This document shows, one piece after another, positions 16,830-26,972 of a stretch of DNA of 64,000 bases (position 1 is its first letter; every line of letters begins with the position of its first letter). The DNA is from Mycobacterium sp. 1554424.7 (GTDB lineage Bacteria; Actinomycetota; Actinomycetes; Mycobacteriales; Mycobacteriaceae). A model generated the notes under the pieces. The model did no database searches. It had not been told where the DNA came from and was given only the letters and a program-made list of their open reading frames with translations. The stretch covers positions 62,001 through 126,000 of the forward strand of contig NZ_LZSE01000018.1 in the NCBI RefSeq assembly GCF_001665295.1. The letters are read 5' to 3'. The position numbers were made by a program, and so were the translations under genes.

Positions 16830-16860
16830 ACTCAAGTACTATAGTGAGGGTACCTCAACT
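16819..16860. promoter_or_regulatory. Bidirectional promoter with two TetR-type operators
   Basis: A perfect dyad ACTTGAG-ACATA-CTCAAGT lies at 16819-16837. A second, imperfect copy TAGTGAG-GGTAC-CTCAACT lies at 16842-16860, with centres 23 bp apart. Between them is the palindrome ACTATAGT (16838-16845), which supplies a TATAGT -10 box on each strand. The minus-strand -35 is TTGTCA (16861-16866) with a 17-bp spacer. The operators cover the start of the oxidoreductase gene and reach the TTG of the regulator, as expected for autoregulation by the adjacent TetR. Confidence 0.7.
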
Positions 16861-17426
16861 TGACAACGCCTCCGGCTCGCCGACAGCGCGTCGACGCGCA
16901 ACGCAACTACGAGCGGCTGATGGCGGCCGCCGATGACGCGTTTGCCCGCGACGGCATCGGCGCGTCCCTGGAAAAAATCGCCAAGACCGCCGGGGTGGCC
17001 ATCGGAACCGTGTACTCCCATTTCCCCACCCGCGAGGATCTTCTCGCCCACCTGATCGCCGAACGCATGAACCGACTCACCGACCTCGGTCGGCGCCTGC
17101 TCGACCGCGAGGACGCGGACGCGGCGCTGTTCGAGTGGCTCGAAGCCTTCGGCGCCGGCGCCGCGACGTATCAGGGCCTGCCCGACTCGGTCATCCGCAA
17201 CCTGCACGACCCGCAATCCCCACTGTTCAACTCGTGCGAGACCATGCGCCGAACATGTGGCGCGCTGCTCGAGCGGGCCCAGGGCGCTCAGCAAGTCCGC
17301 GCCGACGCCACCGCGACCGGCGTCCTCGCGATGACGGCGGCGCTCCACAGCGCGGCCGCCGCCGGCGACCAGCCCACAAGCCACTTTCTTGAGGTTCTTT
17401 TCGACGGCCTGCGCACGCGGCCGTAA
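16860..17426 (+). CDS. TetR-family transcriptional regulator
   Basis: A 188-residue regulator with a TTG start at 16860, preceded by GTGAGGG. The N-terminal helix-turn-helix reads ASLEKIAKTAGVAIGTVYSH then FPTREDLL (about 38-65). The C-terminal ligand domain resembles the TetR_C type of the YvdT/SMP-30-like group. It is divergent from the oxidoreductase gene and separated from it only by the operator region, so it probably represses that gene and itself. It ends 8 bp from the convergent second oxidoreductase gene. Confidence 0.9.
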   Translation: MTTPPARRQRVDAQRNYERLMAAADDAFARDGIGASLEKIAKTAGVAIGTVYSHFPTREDLLAHLIAERMNRLTDLGRRLLDREDADAALFEWLEAFGAGAATYQGLPDSVIRNLHDPQSPLFNSCETMRRTCGALLERAQGAQQVRADATATGVLAMTAALHSAAAAGDQPTSHFLEVLFDGLRTRP

Positions 17427-17434
17427 CCCATCCG

Positions 17435-18355
17435 TCAGATGGCGGCCAGCAACTCGACTGTTCGGGCTTGGGTGGCGGCGTCCCCGACCGGGAGGGCGCT
17501 GAACTCGGTGGCGCCGGCGTCGGCGAAGCGGCGCACCCCGGCGACGACGGCCTGCTCGTCGCCGAAAACACAGACGTCGGCGACGCTGTCGACGCCCTCG
17601 AGGTCCAGCACCGCACGATAGGCGGGCAAGTCGCCGTAACTGGCCGACGCGGAAATCGCTGCCCGGGCGGCCTCGACATCGTCGGTAACACACACGGGCA
17701 CGCCCGCGATCACCTGCGGGGCGGGACGGCCGGCCGCCTCGGCGGCGGCCGTGATGCCCGGAACGATTTGCCGCTCAAGGGCTTTGGGGCCGGTCCAGGC
17801 CGTGATCGTGCCATCGGCGAGTTCACCCGCCAGTCGCAGCATGCGCGGTCCGAGCGCCGCGATCACCACCGCCGGCGTCGGGGCCTTGGGCAGCGCCAAT
17901 TGGCCGACGGCGGTGATCCGCCGCCCGTGGTGCTCGACGGGCTGGCCCGCCAATGCCGGCTGAAGCACGGTGAGGTACTCGCGCAGAAATTCGGCAGGCG
18001 CCTCGTAGGAATAGCCCAGCATGTCGGCAACCAGGAACCGATGGCTGACACCGAGGCCGAGGGTCAGCCGCCCGCCGGCGGCTGCCGATGCGGTCAGTGC
18101 CTGGCGCGCCAAAACCAGGGGATGCTGACCGTAGGCCACCGTGACGCCCGTGCCGAGATCGATGCTCGGAACAAGCGCACCCGCCACGGCCAGCGACGTC
18201 AGCGCATCCCACCCGGCCGCGCCGGCCACGGGCGGGAGTTGTGGCAGCCACACCGCGGGAAAGCCGGCATCGGAGGCGAATTGGACGCTGTCGACGAGCC
18301 CGTCCAGGCCGGCGGGATCGTCGGGATCGGGCAGCACGCTCGCGGTGATCTTCAT
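17435..18355 (-). CDS. LLM-class (luciferase-like) probable F420-dependent oxidoreductase, second copy
   Basis: A 306-residue protein starting MKITASVLPDPDDPAGLDGL at 18355; a longer frame to 18547 crosses the operator region and is rejected. Family motifs include LTLGLGVSHRFLVADMLGYS and AVVIAALGPRMLRLAGELAD, parallel to the first copy but clearly diverged from it. It is divergent from a second TetR gene. The two pairs form a head-to-tail duplication of the same layout. Substrate unknown. Confidence 0.9.
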   Translation of the reverse strand: MKITASVLPDPDDPAGLDGLVDSVQFASDAGFPAVWLPQLPPVAGAAGWDALTSLAVAGALVPSIDLGTGVTVAYGQHPLVLARQALTASAAAGGRLTLGLGVSHRFLVADMLGYSYEAPAEFLREYLTVLQPALAGQPVEHHGRRITAVGQLALPKAPTPAVVIAALGPRMLRLAGELADGTITAWTGPKALERQIVPGITAAAEAAGRPAPQVIAGVPVCVTDDVEAARAAISASASYGDLPAYRAVLDLEGVDSVADVCVFGDEQAVVAGVRRFADAGATEFSALPVGDAATQARTVELLAAI

Positions 18356-18381
18356 GCACGCGCCCCTATCGTCTACGATAC

Positions 18382-18418
18382 GGAGAATATCTCCGATTAA
18401 TATAGGGAGACTGTCTCC
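18382..18418. promoter_or_regulatory. Two 13-bp operators GGAGA-N3-TCTCC
   Basis: GGAGAATATCTCC (18382-18394) and GGAGACTGTCTCC (18406-18418) are perfect dyads sharing the consensus GGAGANNNTCTCC, with centres 24 bp apart. The AT-rich stretch TTAATATA (18397-18404) between them could provide -10 boxes for both directions. They lie between the second oxidoreductase gene and its divergent TetR gene, and are the probable binding sites of that TetR. Confidence 0.75.
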
Positions 18419-18438
18419 GGTTGTCCAGCGAGGTGTCA

Positions 18439-19074
18439 GTGGATTCAGCGGCGGGCGGGCGACAACTGCGGGCCGATGCGGCGCGTAACCGCCAAACCCT
18501 GCTCGAATGCGCCCGCGATGCCTTTCTGCGGCACGGCGTGACCGCATCTCTCGACGACGTCGCGCGCGCGGCCGGCGTCGGCGCCGGCACCCTGTATCGG
18601 CACTTCCCGACCCGCGATGCGCTGGTGCTGGCGGTCATCGACGACGCGCTCACCGACCTGCATCGGCTCGGTGTCGCCCTCCTCGACCAAGCCGATCCCG
18701 TGGCCGCGCTGCGAGTCTGGCTCGACGCCTACATCGAACAGGGCGCCATCTTCGACGGACTGGCTCGCACCCTGGCCAGCCCGCCACCCGCCGCGGGGGA
18801 GGACTCCGCGTGCCGCCGCGCACGCGACGCGGGGTGCGCACTGTTCGAGCGCGCCCGCGACGCTGGACTGGTCCGCGACGGCATCGGGGCCGACGACGTT
18901 CTCGACATCGCCGCGGCGCTCGCCTGGATCAGCGAGCAGCCCGACCGCGACTGCGAACAACGAACCCGGCTGCTGGCTGTGCTGCTCGACGGGCTGCGGG
19001 CTAGTGCAGTAGCGACGCCGCTTGATCCGCCAGGTCGAGCAGCGGCTGCGGGAAGATCCCCAAAAGTATTGTGA
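18439..19074 (+). CDS. TetR-family transcriptional regulator, second copy
   Basis: About 211 residues from the GTG at 18439, which is preceded by AGCGAGG; a TTG at 18421 and a GTG at 18433 are in-frame alternatives. The helix-turn-helix is ASLDDVARAAGVGAGTLYRH then FPTRDALV. The C-terminal domain resembles the SACE_7040/TetR_C group. It likely controls the divergent oxidoreductase through the GGAGA-N3-TCTCC sites. Its last 74 bp overlap the 3' end of nuoN on the other strand, giving an unusual tail rich in Ala, Pro and Gly. Confidence 0.87.
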   Translation: MDSAAGGRQLRADAARNRQTLLECARDAFLRHGVTASLDDVARAAGVGAGTLYRHFPTRDALVLAVIDDALTDLHRLGVALLDQADPVAALRVWLDAYIEQGAIFDGLARTLASPPPAAGEDSACRRARDAGCALFERARDAGLVRDGIGADDVLDIAAALAWISEQPDRDCEQRTRLLAVLLDGLRASAVATPLDPPGRAAAAGRSPKVL

Positions 19075-20590
19075 CCAAGGCGCATACGGCGATCGCGATC
19101 TTGCTCAGGATGCCGGGCGTCACCACGTGCGGGGTGTCGTCGGTCGCCTCGGTGAAGAACATCGACACGATGACGCGCACGTAGAAGTACGCGGCGACTG
19201 CGCTGGCGACCACACCGATGACCACCAGGGGCACCGCGCCGCCCTGGGCGGCGGCCTTGAACACCGCGAGCTTGCTGACGAACCCGCTCGTCAGCGGGAT
19301 GCCGGCGAACGCCAGCAGGAACATCGAAAACATCACGCCCACAAGGGGAGAGCGCTGGCCCAGCCCGGCCCAGTGTGAGATCGTCGCGTCTTCGACGCCG
19401 TCGGCGTTGCGGATCAGGCTCACGATGGCGAACGCGCCCACGGTGCTGAAGCTATAGGCGACCAGGTAGAACAGCGTGGCGGAAAGGCCGGCCGCGTTGT
19501 CGGCGATCACGCCGGTGAGGATGAAGCCCACGTGCGCGACCGACGAATAGGCCAGCATCCGCTTGACGTCGGTCTGGTTCACCGCCGTGATGGTGCCCAC
19601 GGCCATGGTCAGGATCGCGATCGCCCACAGGACCGGGCGCCACTCGTGGTGCAGCGGGGGCAGCGCGACGTAGACCACGCGGAGCAGCGCACCGAACGCC
19701 GCCACCTTGGTGGCCGCCGCCATGAATCCGGTGATCGGGGTGGGGGCGCCCTGGTAGACGTCGGGGATCCAGGAGTGGAACGGGACCGCGCCCACCTTGA
19801 ACAGCAGGCCGACCGACAGCAGCGCGACGCCGATCAGCGCCATCGAGCTATCGCCATGGGCCGCAAGGGCATCCCGGATCCCGGGCAAGAGCAGGGTGCC
19901 CGTCGCGCCGTAGAGCAGCGCGACGCCGTAGAGGAAGAACGCCGAGGAGAACGCGCCCAGCAGGAAGTACTTCATCGACGCTTCCTGCGACAGCAGGCGG
20001 CGGTGGCGGGCCAGCCCGCACATCAGGTACAGCGGCAGCGACAACACTTCCAGCGCGACGAACATCGTCAGCAGGTCGTTGGACGCGGGGAACACCATCA
20101 TGCCGCCGACGGACAGCATCACCAGCGGGAAGAGCTCGGTCTGCGCGGCGCCGGCCCGCTCGGCCTCGCGCTCGGCGTCGCCGCCGGGGACCGCGGACGC
20201 TTGCGGCGTAAAGGAATCCAGCCCGCCGGAGCCGGCCACCCCGGCGCCCACCGCGACCTTGCTGTCCGCCTTGGCCTGGGTCCGCTCGCCTATGAAGATG
20301 ACCGCCAGCACCGCGACCAGCAGCACCGTGCCCTGCAGGTACAGCGTCGGCCGGTCGATGGCCACCGCGCCGAGCACCGCGGCGCGACCGGACGAAGGGA
20401 TGGACTCGGCGACCTCCACGTCCGCGACAAGCGCGGCGGCCAGGCCGCCGAGGGCCAGCGTCATCTGGGCGCCGTAGCGAATCCGCCTGGGCAGGAACGC
20501 TTCGACGAGGATGCCGACCACCGCGACGGAGAAGACGATGAGCATCGGGCACAGCAGGAAGTACTCGACGCTGGGGGTGGGGAGGGTCAT
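19001..20590 (-). CDS. nuoN: NADH-quinone oxidoreductase subunit N
   Basis: A 529-residue antiporter-like membrane subunit of complex I, last gene of the nuo operon. The conserved channel region includes EASMKYFLLGAFSSAFFLYG and TKVAAFGALLRVVYVALPPL with the proton-path lysines. A polar insert (about residues 116-155, with TQAKADSKVAVGAGVAGSGG) lies between early helices. It starts at the ATG at 20590 with a 4-nt overlap with nuoM. Its 3' end overlaps the convergent TetR gene by 74 bp. Confidence 0.97.
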   Translation of the reverse strand: MTLPTPSVEYFLLCPMLIVFSVAVVGILVEAFLPRRIRYGAQMTLALGGLAAALVADVEVAESIPSSGRAAVLGAVAIDRPTLYLQGTVLLVAVLAVIFIGERTQAKADSKVAVGAGVAGSGGLDSFTPQASAVPGGDAEREAERAGAAQTELFPLVMLSVGGMMVFPASNDLLTMFVALEVLSLPLYLMCGLARHRRLLSQEASMKYFLLGAFSSAFFLYGVALLYGATGTLLLPGIRDALAAHGDSSMALIGVALLSVGLLFKVGAVPFHSWIPDVYQGAPTPITGFMAAATKVAAFGALLRVVYVALPPLHHEWRPVLWAIAILTMAVGTITAVNQTDVKRMLAYSSVAHVGFILTGVIADNAAGLSATLFYLVAYSFSTVGAFAIVSLIRNADGVEDATISHWAGLGQRSPLVGVMFSMFLLAFAGIPLTSGFVSKLAVFKAAAQGGAVPLVVIGVVASAVAAYFYVRVIVSMFFTEATDDTPHVVTPGILSKIAIAVCALVTILLGIFPQPLLDLADQAASLLH

Positions 20591-22176
20591 CGGTGCGGTC
20601 CTTCGGCTGTCTTCGGCGCCACGATCGGCGCCGGGTCGTGCTGGCCGATGGTGGTCATGGTGTGGTCCACGGCCGGATTGATGATGTCGAGCACCGGCTT
20701 GGGATAGACGCCCAGCACGAACAGCAGCGCGAGCAACGGGGCCACGACGACCAATTCGCGCGCCCGCAGGTCGGTGATCCGCTCGTTGCCCTCGGCCACC
20801 GGCCCCGTCATCACCCGCTGGTAGAGCCACAGCATGTAGATGGCCGCGAGCACCAAGGCGGTCACCCCGAACGCGCCGGCCAGCCAGTATCGGTTGAAAG
20901 TTCCCAGCAGGACCAGGAATTCGCTGACGAACGGCGCAAGCCCGGGCAGCGACAGGGTGGCCATGGCCGAAACCAGGAAGGTGCCCGCCAGGATCGGTGC
21001 GACCTTCTGGACGCCGCCGTAGTCGGCGATCGCCCGGCTGCCGCGCCGCGTCACCAGGAAGCCCGCGATCAGGAACACCGCGGCGGTGGACAGGCCGTGG
21101 TTGAGCATGTAGAGGGTCGAGCCGCTCTGCCCCTGGCTGGTCATGACGAAGATGCCGGCGATGATGAACCCGAAGTGCGAGATCGAGGTGTAGGCGATCA
21201 GGCGCATCATGTCGGCCTGGCCGATCGCGACGATCGCGCCGTAAATCACCCCGACGATGGCCAGCGTGACGATCAGCGGACGGAAATACGTTGATGCGTC
21301 CGGGAATAGCTGCAGGCAGTAGCGCAGCATGCCGAACGTGCCGACCTTGTCCATCACCGCCGTGATCAACACCGCGGTCGCCGGCGTGGCCTCGACGCAC
21401 GCGTCGGGCAACCAGCGGTGCAACGGCCACAGCGGCGCCTTGACGGCGAACGCGAACATGAAGCCCAAGAACAGTGCCTTGAACACCGCGGGATCCACGC
21501 CGGCGAAGCGGCCCGACGAGATGCCGCTCACGATTTCGCGGAAGTCGAAGGTGCCCGAGCCGTGCTGGGCGGTCACCACGTACAAACCGATCACGGCCGC
21601 CAGCATGATCAGGCCGCCGAACAGGTTGTACAGCAAGAACTTCACCGCGGCGCGCGACCGGTTGGCTCCCTTGCCGAAGCCGCCGATCAGGAAGTACATC
21701 GGGATCAGCATGGCCTCGAAGAACACGTAGAACAGCAGCACGTCCAGCGCGACCACCGAGATCAGCACCATCGACTCGATGGCCAGCGTCAGCGCGACGT
21801 AGGCATGCACGCCACGGTTATTCTCCTGGGTGCCCTGCCTGCCGTCGTTCCAGCCCGCCACCTGGAGCAGCGGGACCAGGATCGCGGTCAGCAGCACCAG
21901 CACCACCGCGATGCCGTCCACGCCGAGGGAGTAGCCGGCGCCGAAAGCCGGTATCCACTTGTGGCTTTCGACAAACTGGTAGGTGGGGCCGCCGGCCTTG
22001 AAGCCGACGGTGACGACGACCGCCACCGCCAGCGTCAGCACGCCGACGGCCAGGCCCGTCCACTTGGCGAGCTGCCGCAGCCCCGGGGGCAGGACGATGA
22101 TCAGCAAGGAGCCGGCCAGCGGCAGCAGCCACAGGACGCTCAGCCAGGGCACGTCGGTCAAGAAGGTTCCGCTCAC
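20587..22176 (-). CDS. nuoM: NADH-quinone oxidoreductase subunit M
   Basis: A 529-residue proton-pumping membrane subunit. The GTG at 22176 overlaps the nuoL stop as GTGA and gives [20 protein letters not shown]. The helix 5 glutamate lies in the segment [20 protein letters not shown], and the typical [20 protein letters not shown] motif is present. The longer open frame upstream lies within nuoL. Fourteen or so hydrophobic helices match the family. Confidence 0.97.
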   Translation of the reverse strand: MSGTFLTDVPWLSVLWLLPLAGSLLIIVLPPGLRQLAKWTGLAVGVLTLAVAVVVTVGFKAGGPTYQFVESHKWIPAFGAGYSLGVDGIAVVLVLLTAILVPLLQVAGWNDGRQGTQENNRGVHAYVALTLAIESMVLISVVALDVLLFYVFFEAMLIPMYFLIGGFGKGANRSRAAVKFLLYNLFGGLIMLAAVIGLYVVTAQHGSGTFDFREIVSGISSGRFAGVDPAVFKALFLGFMFAFAVKAPLWPLHRWLPDACVEATPATAVLITAVMDKVGTFGMLRYCLQLFPDASTYFRPLIVTLAIVGVIYGAIVAIGQADMMRLIAYTSISHFGFIIAGIFVMTSQGQSGSTLYMLNHGLSTAAVFLIAGFLVTRRGSRAIADYGGVQKVAPILAGTFLVSAMATLSLPGLAPFVSEFLVLLGTFNRYWLAGAFGVTALVLAAIYMLWLYQRVMTGPVAEGNERITDLRARELVVVAPLLALLFVLGVYPKPVLDIINPAVDHTMTTIGQHDPAPIVAPKTAEGPHR

Positions 22177-24059
22177 CACACCCTCACCGCCAGGATCAGT
22201 GCGGCCACCAGGACGGCGCCCGCGAGCATCGACAATGCGTAGTTGCGGGCGAAGCCGGTTTGGAAGCGCCGCAGGGTGTTTGACGTCCGGCCCACCAGCG
22301 CGGCCAGCGCGTTGACCGAGCCGTCCACGCCCGCGTTGTCGACCTCGACCAGTGTGTCGGTCAGCTCGGCGCCGGGGCGCATGAACACCTCCTCGTTGAA
22401 GGCGTCGCCGTAGAGGTCGGCGCGCGCCGCGGTCGTCAGCGCCGAGACCCGCACGGGGGCGACCCGCGGCACCGGCGCGGTCGCGTACATCCGGTAGGCC
22501 ACCGCGATGCCGACGGCGACGACGCCCAGCGCCACGACGGTGGTGACCCACGCCGGCAGGGCGTGGGCGCCTTCTTCATGGGCCCCGACGACGGGCTCGA
22601 GCCAGTGCTGCAGCGCGCCTCCCCACCACAGCAGGAAGCCGGAGAACACCGAGCCGACGGCGAGCAGGATCATCGGCCACGCCATGACGGCGGGCGCCTC
22701 GTGCGGGTGCGCGCCTGGGGCCCAACGCTTTTCGCCGAAGAAGGTCATCAGCATGACGCGGGTCATGTAGAACGCGGTGATGCCGGCACCCAGCAGCGCG
22801 GCCCCGCCCAGCACGTAGCCGCGGGCGTCCCCGGTGGACAGGGCCGCCTCGATGATCTTGTCCTTGGAGAAGAAGCCCGCGAACGGCGGCACGCCGATGA
22901 TCGCCAGGTACCCGAGTCCGAACGTTGCGAACGTGATCGGCAGCGCCTTGCGCAGGCCGCCGTAGCGGCGCATGTCCTGCTCCTCGTGCATCGCGTGGAT
23001 CACCGCGCCGGAGCCGAGGAACAGGCCGGCCTTGAAGAAGCCGTGGGTGAGCAGGTGCATGATCGCGAAGGCGTAGCCGGCCGGGCCGAGGCCGGCGGCC
23101 AGCACCATGTAGCCGATCTGGCTCATCGTCGACGCCGCCAGGGCGCGCTTGATGTCGTCCTTGGCGCAGCCGATGAACGCCCCGAACAGCAGCGTGACGG
23201 CGCCGACGATGACGACGCCCAGTTGCGCGCCGGGGGAGAGGTTGTAGAGCGGATTGGAGCGCACGATCAGGTACACGCCGGCGGTCACCATGGTGGCGGC
23301 GTGGATCAGGGCGGACACCGGCGTCGGGCCCTCCATCGCGTCGCCCAGCCACGCCTGCAGCGGAACCTGGGCGGACTTGGCGCAGGCGCCCAGCAGCAAC
23401 AGCAGGCCCATCGCGGTCAACGCGCCGCTCGAAGCCGAAGGCGCGCCGGCGAATACCCCGGCGTACGAAAGCGTGCCGAAGGTGCCGAACATCAAGAACA
23501 TTCCCACCGCCAGCCCGGCGTCACCGACCCGGTTCATCACGAAGGCCTTCTTGGCCGCGGTGGCGGCCGACGGCTTGTGGTACCAGAAACCGATGAGCAG
23601 GTAGGAGGCCAGGCCGACGCCCTCCCACCCGACGTAGAGCACCAAGTAGTTGTCGGCGACCACCAGCAGCAGCATCGAAGCCAGGAACAGGTTGAGGTAG
23701 CCGAAAAACCTTCGGCGATCGGGGTCTTCGGCCATGTAGCCGACCGAGTAGATGTGGATCAGCGATCCGACCCCGGAGATCAGTAGCACGAAGCACATCG
23801 ACAGCTGGTCGACCTCCAGCCCGACGTCCACCTGCAGTTGCCCGACCGGGACCCAGGTGAACAGCTTCTGGTGGATGGCGCGATCGGCCCCGCCGCGGCC
23901 GAGCATGTCGGCGAGCAGCGTCACGCCGACGCCGAACGCCGCGAGCGCGGTGGCGCAGCCCAGCAGGTGGCCCCACGCATCGGTGAGCCTGCCCCCGAAC
24001 AACAGGATCGCGGCACCCGCCAACGGCAGCGCCACCAGCAGCCAGGTGTAGTCAGTCAT
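22173..24059 (-). CDS. nuoL: NADH-quinone oxidoreductase subunit L
   Basis: A 628-residue subunit, the distal proton-pumping module with the long lateral helix. It starts [20 protein letters not shown] at 24059, 13 bp after nuoK. Signature segments are [20 protein letters not shown] and [20 protein letters not shown] then [11 protein letters not shown]. Its stop overlaps the nuoM start. Confidence 0.98.
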   Translation of the reverse strand: MTDYTWLLVALPLAGAAILLFGGRLTDAWGHLLGCATALAAFGVGVTLLADMLGRGGADRAIHQKLFTWVPVGQLQVDVGLEVDQLSMCFVLLISGVGSLIHIYSVGYMAEDPDRRRFFGYLNLFLASMLLLVVADNYLVLYVGWEGVGLASYLLIGFWYHKPSAATAAKKAFVMNRVGDAGLAVGMFLMFGTFGTLSYAGVFAGAPSASSGALTAMGLLLLLGACAKSAQVPLQAWLGDAMEGPTPVSALIHAATMVTAGVYLIVRSNPLYNLSPGAQLGVVIVGAVTLLFGAFIGCAKDDIKRALAASTMSQIGYMVLAAGLGPAGYAFAIMHLLTHGFFKAGLFLGSGAVIHAMHEEQDMRRYGGLRKALPITFATFGLGYLAIIGVPPFAGFFSKDKIIEAALSTGDARGYVLGGAALLGAGITAFYMTRVMLMTFFGEKRWAPGAHPHEAPAVMAWPMILLAVGSVFSGFLLWWGGALQHWLEPVVGAHEEGAHALPAWVTTVVALGVVAVGIAVAYRMYATAPVPRVAPVRVSALTTAARADLYGDAFNEEVFMRPGAELTDTLVEVDNAGVDGSVNALAALVGRTSNTLRRFQTGFARNYALSMLAGAVLVAALILAVRVW

Positions 24060-24072
24060 CTCGGGGTTTCTT

Positions 24073-24372
24073 TTAGCCTTTGAGTAGGTTTGCGTCGTCG
24101 ACTGACGCGGATTTGCGGGCACGGAAAATCGTCATGATGATGGCCAGGCCGACGACGACCTCACAGGCGGCGACCACCATCGTGAAGAACGCGATCATCT
24201 GGCCGTCGAGGTGGCCGTGCATGCGCGCGAACGTGACGAAGGCCAGGTTGACCGCGTTGAGCATCAGCTCGACGCACATGAACATCACGATGGCGTTGCG
24301 GCGCAGCAGCACGCCCGAGGCCCCGATGGTGAACAGCAGCGCCGAAAGGTAAAGGTAGTTGGCCGGATTCAC
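24073..24372 (-). CDS. nuoK: NADH-quinone oxidoreductase subunit K
   Basis: A 99-residue three-helix membrane subunit with a GTG start at 24372 that overlaps the nuoJ stop (GTGA). It has the conserved glutamates in [16 protein letters not shown] and [11 protein letters not shown], which lie in the central proton-transfer axis of complex I. Confidence 0.98.
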   Translation of the reverse strand: MNPANYLYLSALLFTIGASGVLLRRNAIVMFMCVELMLNAVNLAFVTFARMHGHLDGQMIAFFTMVVAACEVVVGLAIIMTIFRARKSASVDDANLLKG

Positions 24373-25154
24373 GACGTGCCGCCCTTCACTGCTTCGCCTG
24401 CGCGGGTCGGTTTGACCTCTGCCCCGTCGCCGCCGCGGATCTTCAGGATGGGCGAGACCGACAGCTCCGAGTACGAGCCGTCGGGCAGCAGCGCGGCGAC
24501 GTCGACCGCGTTCTGGCGCGCGTAGACGCCCGGGTTGGGCAACGGGGTGGGACGCCCGCCGGGCCGGAAGCGTTCTTCGGAAAGCTCGCGCTGGGTCTTG
24601 CGCCGCTCGAAACGCTCGCGGTGCGCCAGCACCATGGCGCCGACGGCCGCGGTGATCAGCAGGGCGCTGGTCAGCTCGAAGGCCCAGAGGTAACGCGAAA
24701 AGATCAGGGCGGCCAGGCCTTCCACGTTGCCGCCGGAATTGGCGGTGGTGAGCCCCACAAAACCACCGGTCGCCACGTTGCCGATGCCGGCCAGCAGCAG
24801 GACGCCGAACCCGACGCCGGTCAACATCGCCGCGACGCGCTGGCCGCGCAGCGTCTCCCTCAGCGATTCCGCGGAGTCCACGCCGATCAGCATCAGGACG
24901 AACAGGAACAGCATCATCACCGCGCCGGTATAGACCACGACCTGAACGACGCCCAGAAACAGCGCGTCCTGGATCATGTAGAACACCGCCAGGGTGATCA
25001 TCGTCATCGCCAGGAACATGGCCGAGTACACCGCGTTGACCGCGAGCACCACGCCGAGCGCACCGATCAGCGCCACCGCGCCCAGCACCCAGAACGTGAC
25101 CGCCTCGCCGGTGGAGGTGCGAACGATGGTCTCCGAGGCGAGCGTTGCGATCAT
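24369..25154 (-). CDS. nuoJ: NADH-quinone oxidoreductase subunit J
   Basis: A 261-residue membrane subunit starting [20 protein letters not shown] at 25154 with a 4-nt overlap with nuoI. The conserved helix 3 segment is [20 protein letters not shown]. The C-terminal tail of about 80 residues ([20 protein letters not shown] and beyond) is longer than in the E. coli protein (184 residues) but usual for actinobacteria. Confidence 0.97.
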   Translation of the reverse strand: MIATLASETIVRTSTGEAVTFWVLGAVALIGALGVVLAVNAVYSAMFLAMTMITLAVFYMIQDALFLGVVQVVVYTGAVMMLFLFVLMLIGVDSAESLRETLRGQRVAAMLTGVGFGVLLLAGIGNVATGGFVGLTTANSGGNVEGLAALIFSRYLWAFELTSALLITAAVGAMVLAHRERFERRKTQRELSEERFRPGGRPTPLPNPGVYARQNAVDVAALLPDGSYSELSVSPILKIRGGDGAEVKPTRAGEAVKGGTS

Positions 25155-25708
25155 CGGGTTTCTCCGGCCGTGTCGTTCGCGTGGCTTCGCACGCGTAGCC
25201 CCTGCGCGGTCACGTTGCCCTGGTAGTAGTCCTTGTCGGTGGCGCCCTCCGCCCGGGGGTGCGGCGGCGCGAGCATGTCCTGCAGCAGCGGCGCGAGCAG
25301 CCGGTCCTTCTCGTAGATGAGGTCGGCGCGGTTGTCGTCGGCCATCTCGTAGTCGTTGGTCATCGTCAGCGCCCGGGTGGGGCAGGCCTCGATGCACAGG
25401 CCGCAGCCGATGCAGCGCAGGTAGTTGATCTGGTAGACCCGGCCGTAGCGTTCGCCCGGCGAATACCTCAGCTCCTCGGTGTTGTCGGCGCCCTCGACGT
25501 AGATCGCGTCGGCCGGGCAGGCCCAGGCGCACAGCTCGCACCCGATGCACTTCTCCAGGCCGTCGGGGTACCGGTTGAGTTGGTGGCGCCCGTGGTAGCG
25601 CGGCGCGACCGGGCCTGGCTTCTCCGGATACTCCTCGGTGACCCGCTTTTTGAACATGGACGCGAACGTCACGCCGAATCCCGCTACGGCGTCGAAAAAT
25701 CTAGGCAC
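25151..25708 (-). CDS. nuoI: NADH-quinone oxidoreductase subunit I (two 4Fe-4S clusters)
   Basis: A 185-residue ferredoxin-like subunit with the two cluster motifs [12 protein letters not shown] (about 54-65) and [12 protein letters not shown] (about 98-109), which carry N6a and N6b electrons toward quinone. The GTG at 25708 overlaps the nuoH stop by 8 nt. The C-terminal tail ([20 protein letters not shown] and following) is an actinobacterial extension. Confidence 0.98.
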   Translation of the reverse strand: MPRFFDAVAGFGVTFASMFKKRVTEEYPEKPGPVAPRYHGRHQLNRYPDGLEKCIGCELCAWACPADAIYVEGADNTEELRYSPGERYGRVYQINYLRCIGCGLCIEACPTRALTMTNDYEMADDNRADLIYEKDRLLAPLLQDMLAPPHPRAEGATDKDYYQGNVTAQGLRVRSHANDTAGETR

Positions 25709-26972
25709 GTGCTGTCTCCTTGCTCGCGGCGGCTTTCTGCGCCGGCAGCGGCGGTGTCGGGAATGCCGGTTCGCTCACGTCGGGGGCGGGGGCCTCCTCG
25801 CGTTCGCGCCGCAGCTCGCGCTCCACCGCGCGAATAGTCGGCGTGCTGAACGGTTTTCGCAGCAGCAGCACCAGCGCCACGGCGAAGACCAGGCTGCTGA
25901 CCACCAGGATCGGCATCCAATGCGCGTACCCCTGATTGCGCGCCGTGCGGATCACCGCAGCGATCAACACCCAAACCAGCGAGGCCGGGATCAGCAGCTT
26001 CCAGCCCAGGGCCATGAACTGGTCGTAGCGCAATCGCGGCAGCGAGGCACGCAACCACATGTAGATGAACAGGAATGTCCACATCTTGGCGGTGAACCAG
26101 AGCACCGGCCACCACCCTGTGTTGGCGCCCGCCCACATGTTCAGCGGCCACGGGGCGTGCCAGCCGCCGAAGAACATGGCAGCGGCCAGCGACGAGACCG
26201 TCATCATGTTGACGTACTCGGCCAGCATGAACATCGCGAACTTCAGCGAGGAGTACTCGGTGTGGAATCCGGCGACCAGCTCGCCCTCCGCCTCGGGCAA
26301 ATCGAATGGCGCCCTGTTGGTTTCACCGACCATCGAGATGAGGTAGATCACGAACGACGGCAGCAACAAGAAGACATACCAGACCCGGTCCTGCGCGCCC
26401 ACGATCTGCGACGTCGACATCGAGCTGGCGTAGAGGAACACCGCCGCGAAGGACAGCCCCATCGCCACCTCGTAGGAGATGACCTGCGCGGTGGAGCGCA
26501 CCCCGCCCAGCAGCGGGTAGGTGGACCCCGACGCCCAGCCGCCCAACACGATGCCGTACACGCCGATCGCCGAGAGCCCGAGGATGAACAGCACCGCGAC
26601 CGGCAGGTCGGTCAGCTGCAACGGCGTGCGGTGGCCGAAGACCGACACCACCGGGCCGAACGGGATGAACGCGAACGCGGTGAACGCCGGAATCGTCGAA
26701 AAGACCGGCGCCGCAAAGTAAACGAACTTGTCGACGCCGCCGGGGGTGATGCTCTCCTTCAGCGCCAGCTTGATCCCGTCGGCCAGGCTCTGCAGCGCGC
26801 CCCACGGCCCCGCCCGGTTGGGCCCGGGCCGCAGCTGCATCCAGCCGAGGATCTTGCGTTCCAGCAGGATCGCGAGCAACACGTTGAGCATGAGGAACAC
26901 GAAGATGGCCAGCGCCTTGCCGAGCACCAACCACCAGGGGTCATGGCCGAAGGCACTCAACGGGACGGTCAT
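25701..26972 (-). CDS. nuoH: NADH-quinone oxidoreductase subunit H
   Basis: A 423-residue membrane subunit that forms the quinone entry site. It starts [20 protein letters not shown] at 26972 and overlaps nuoG by 4 nt. Conserved segments include [20 protein letters not shown] and [20 protein letters not shown]. The C-terminal tail is charged ([20 protein letters not shown]). Confidence 0.98.
   Translation of the reverse strand: MTVPLSAFGHDPWWLVLGKALAIFVFLMLNVLLAILLERKILGWMQLRPGPNRAGPWGALQSLADGIKLALKESITPGGVDKFVYFAAPVFSTIPAFTAFAFIPFGPVVSVFGHRTPLQLTDLPVAVLFILGLSAIGVYGIVLGGWASGSTYPLLGGVRSTAQVISYEVAMGLSFAAVFLYASSMSTSQIVGAQDRVWYVFLLLPSFVIYLISMVGETNRAPFDLPEAEGELVAGFHTEYSSLKFAMFMLAEYVNMMTVSSLAAAMFFGGWHAPWPLNMWAGANTGWWPVLWFTAKMWTFLFIYMWLRASLPRLRYDQFMALGWKLLIPASLVWVLIAAVIRTARNQGYAHWMPILVVSSLVFAVALVLLLRKPFSTPTIRAVERELRREREEAPAPDVSEPAFPTPPLPAQKAAASKETARA

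Noticed and set aside
16830-16835. TTG at 16835 as the start of the first oxidoreductase
   Set aside because: No ribosome-binding site precedes it, and the ATG 6 nt later fits the predicted transcript start.
22176-22551. Longer nuoM frame reaching 22551
   Set aside because: The extra part lies inside nuoL and its sequence is low-complexity Arg/Gly; the GTGA overlap at 22173-22176 is the normal junction.
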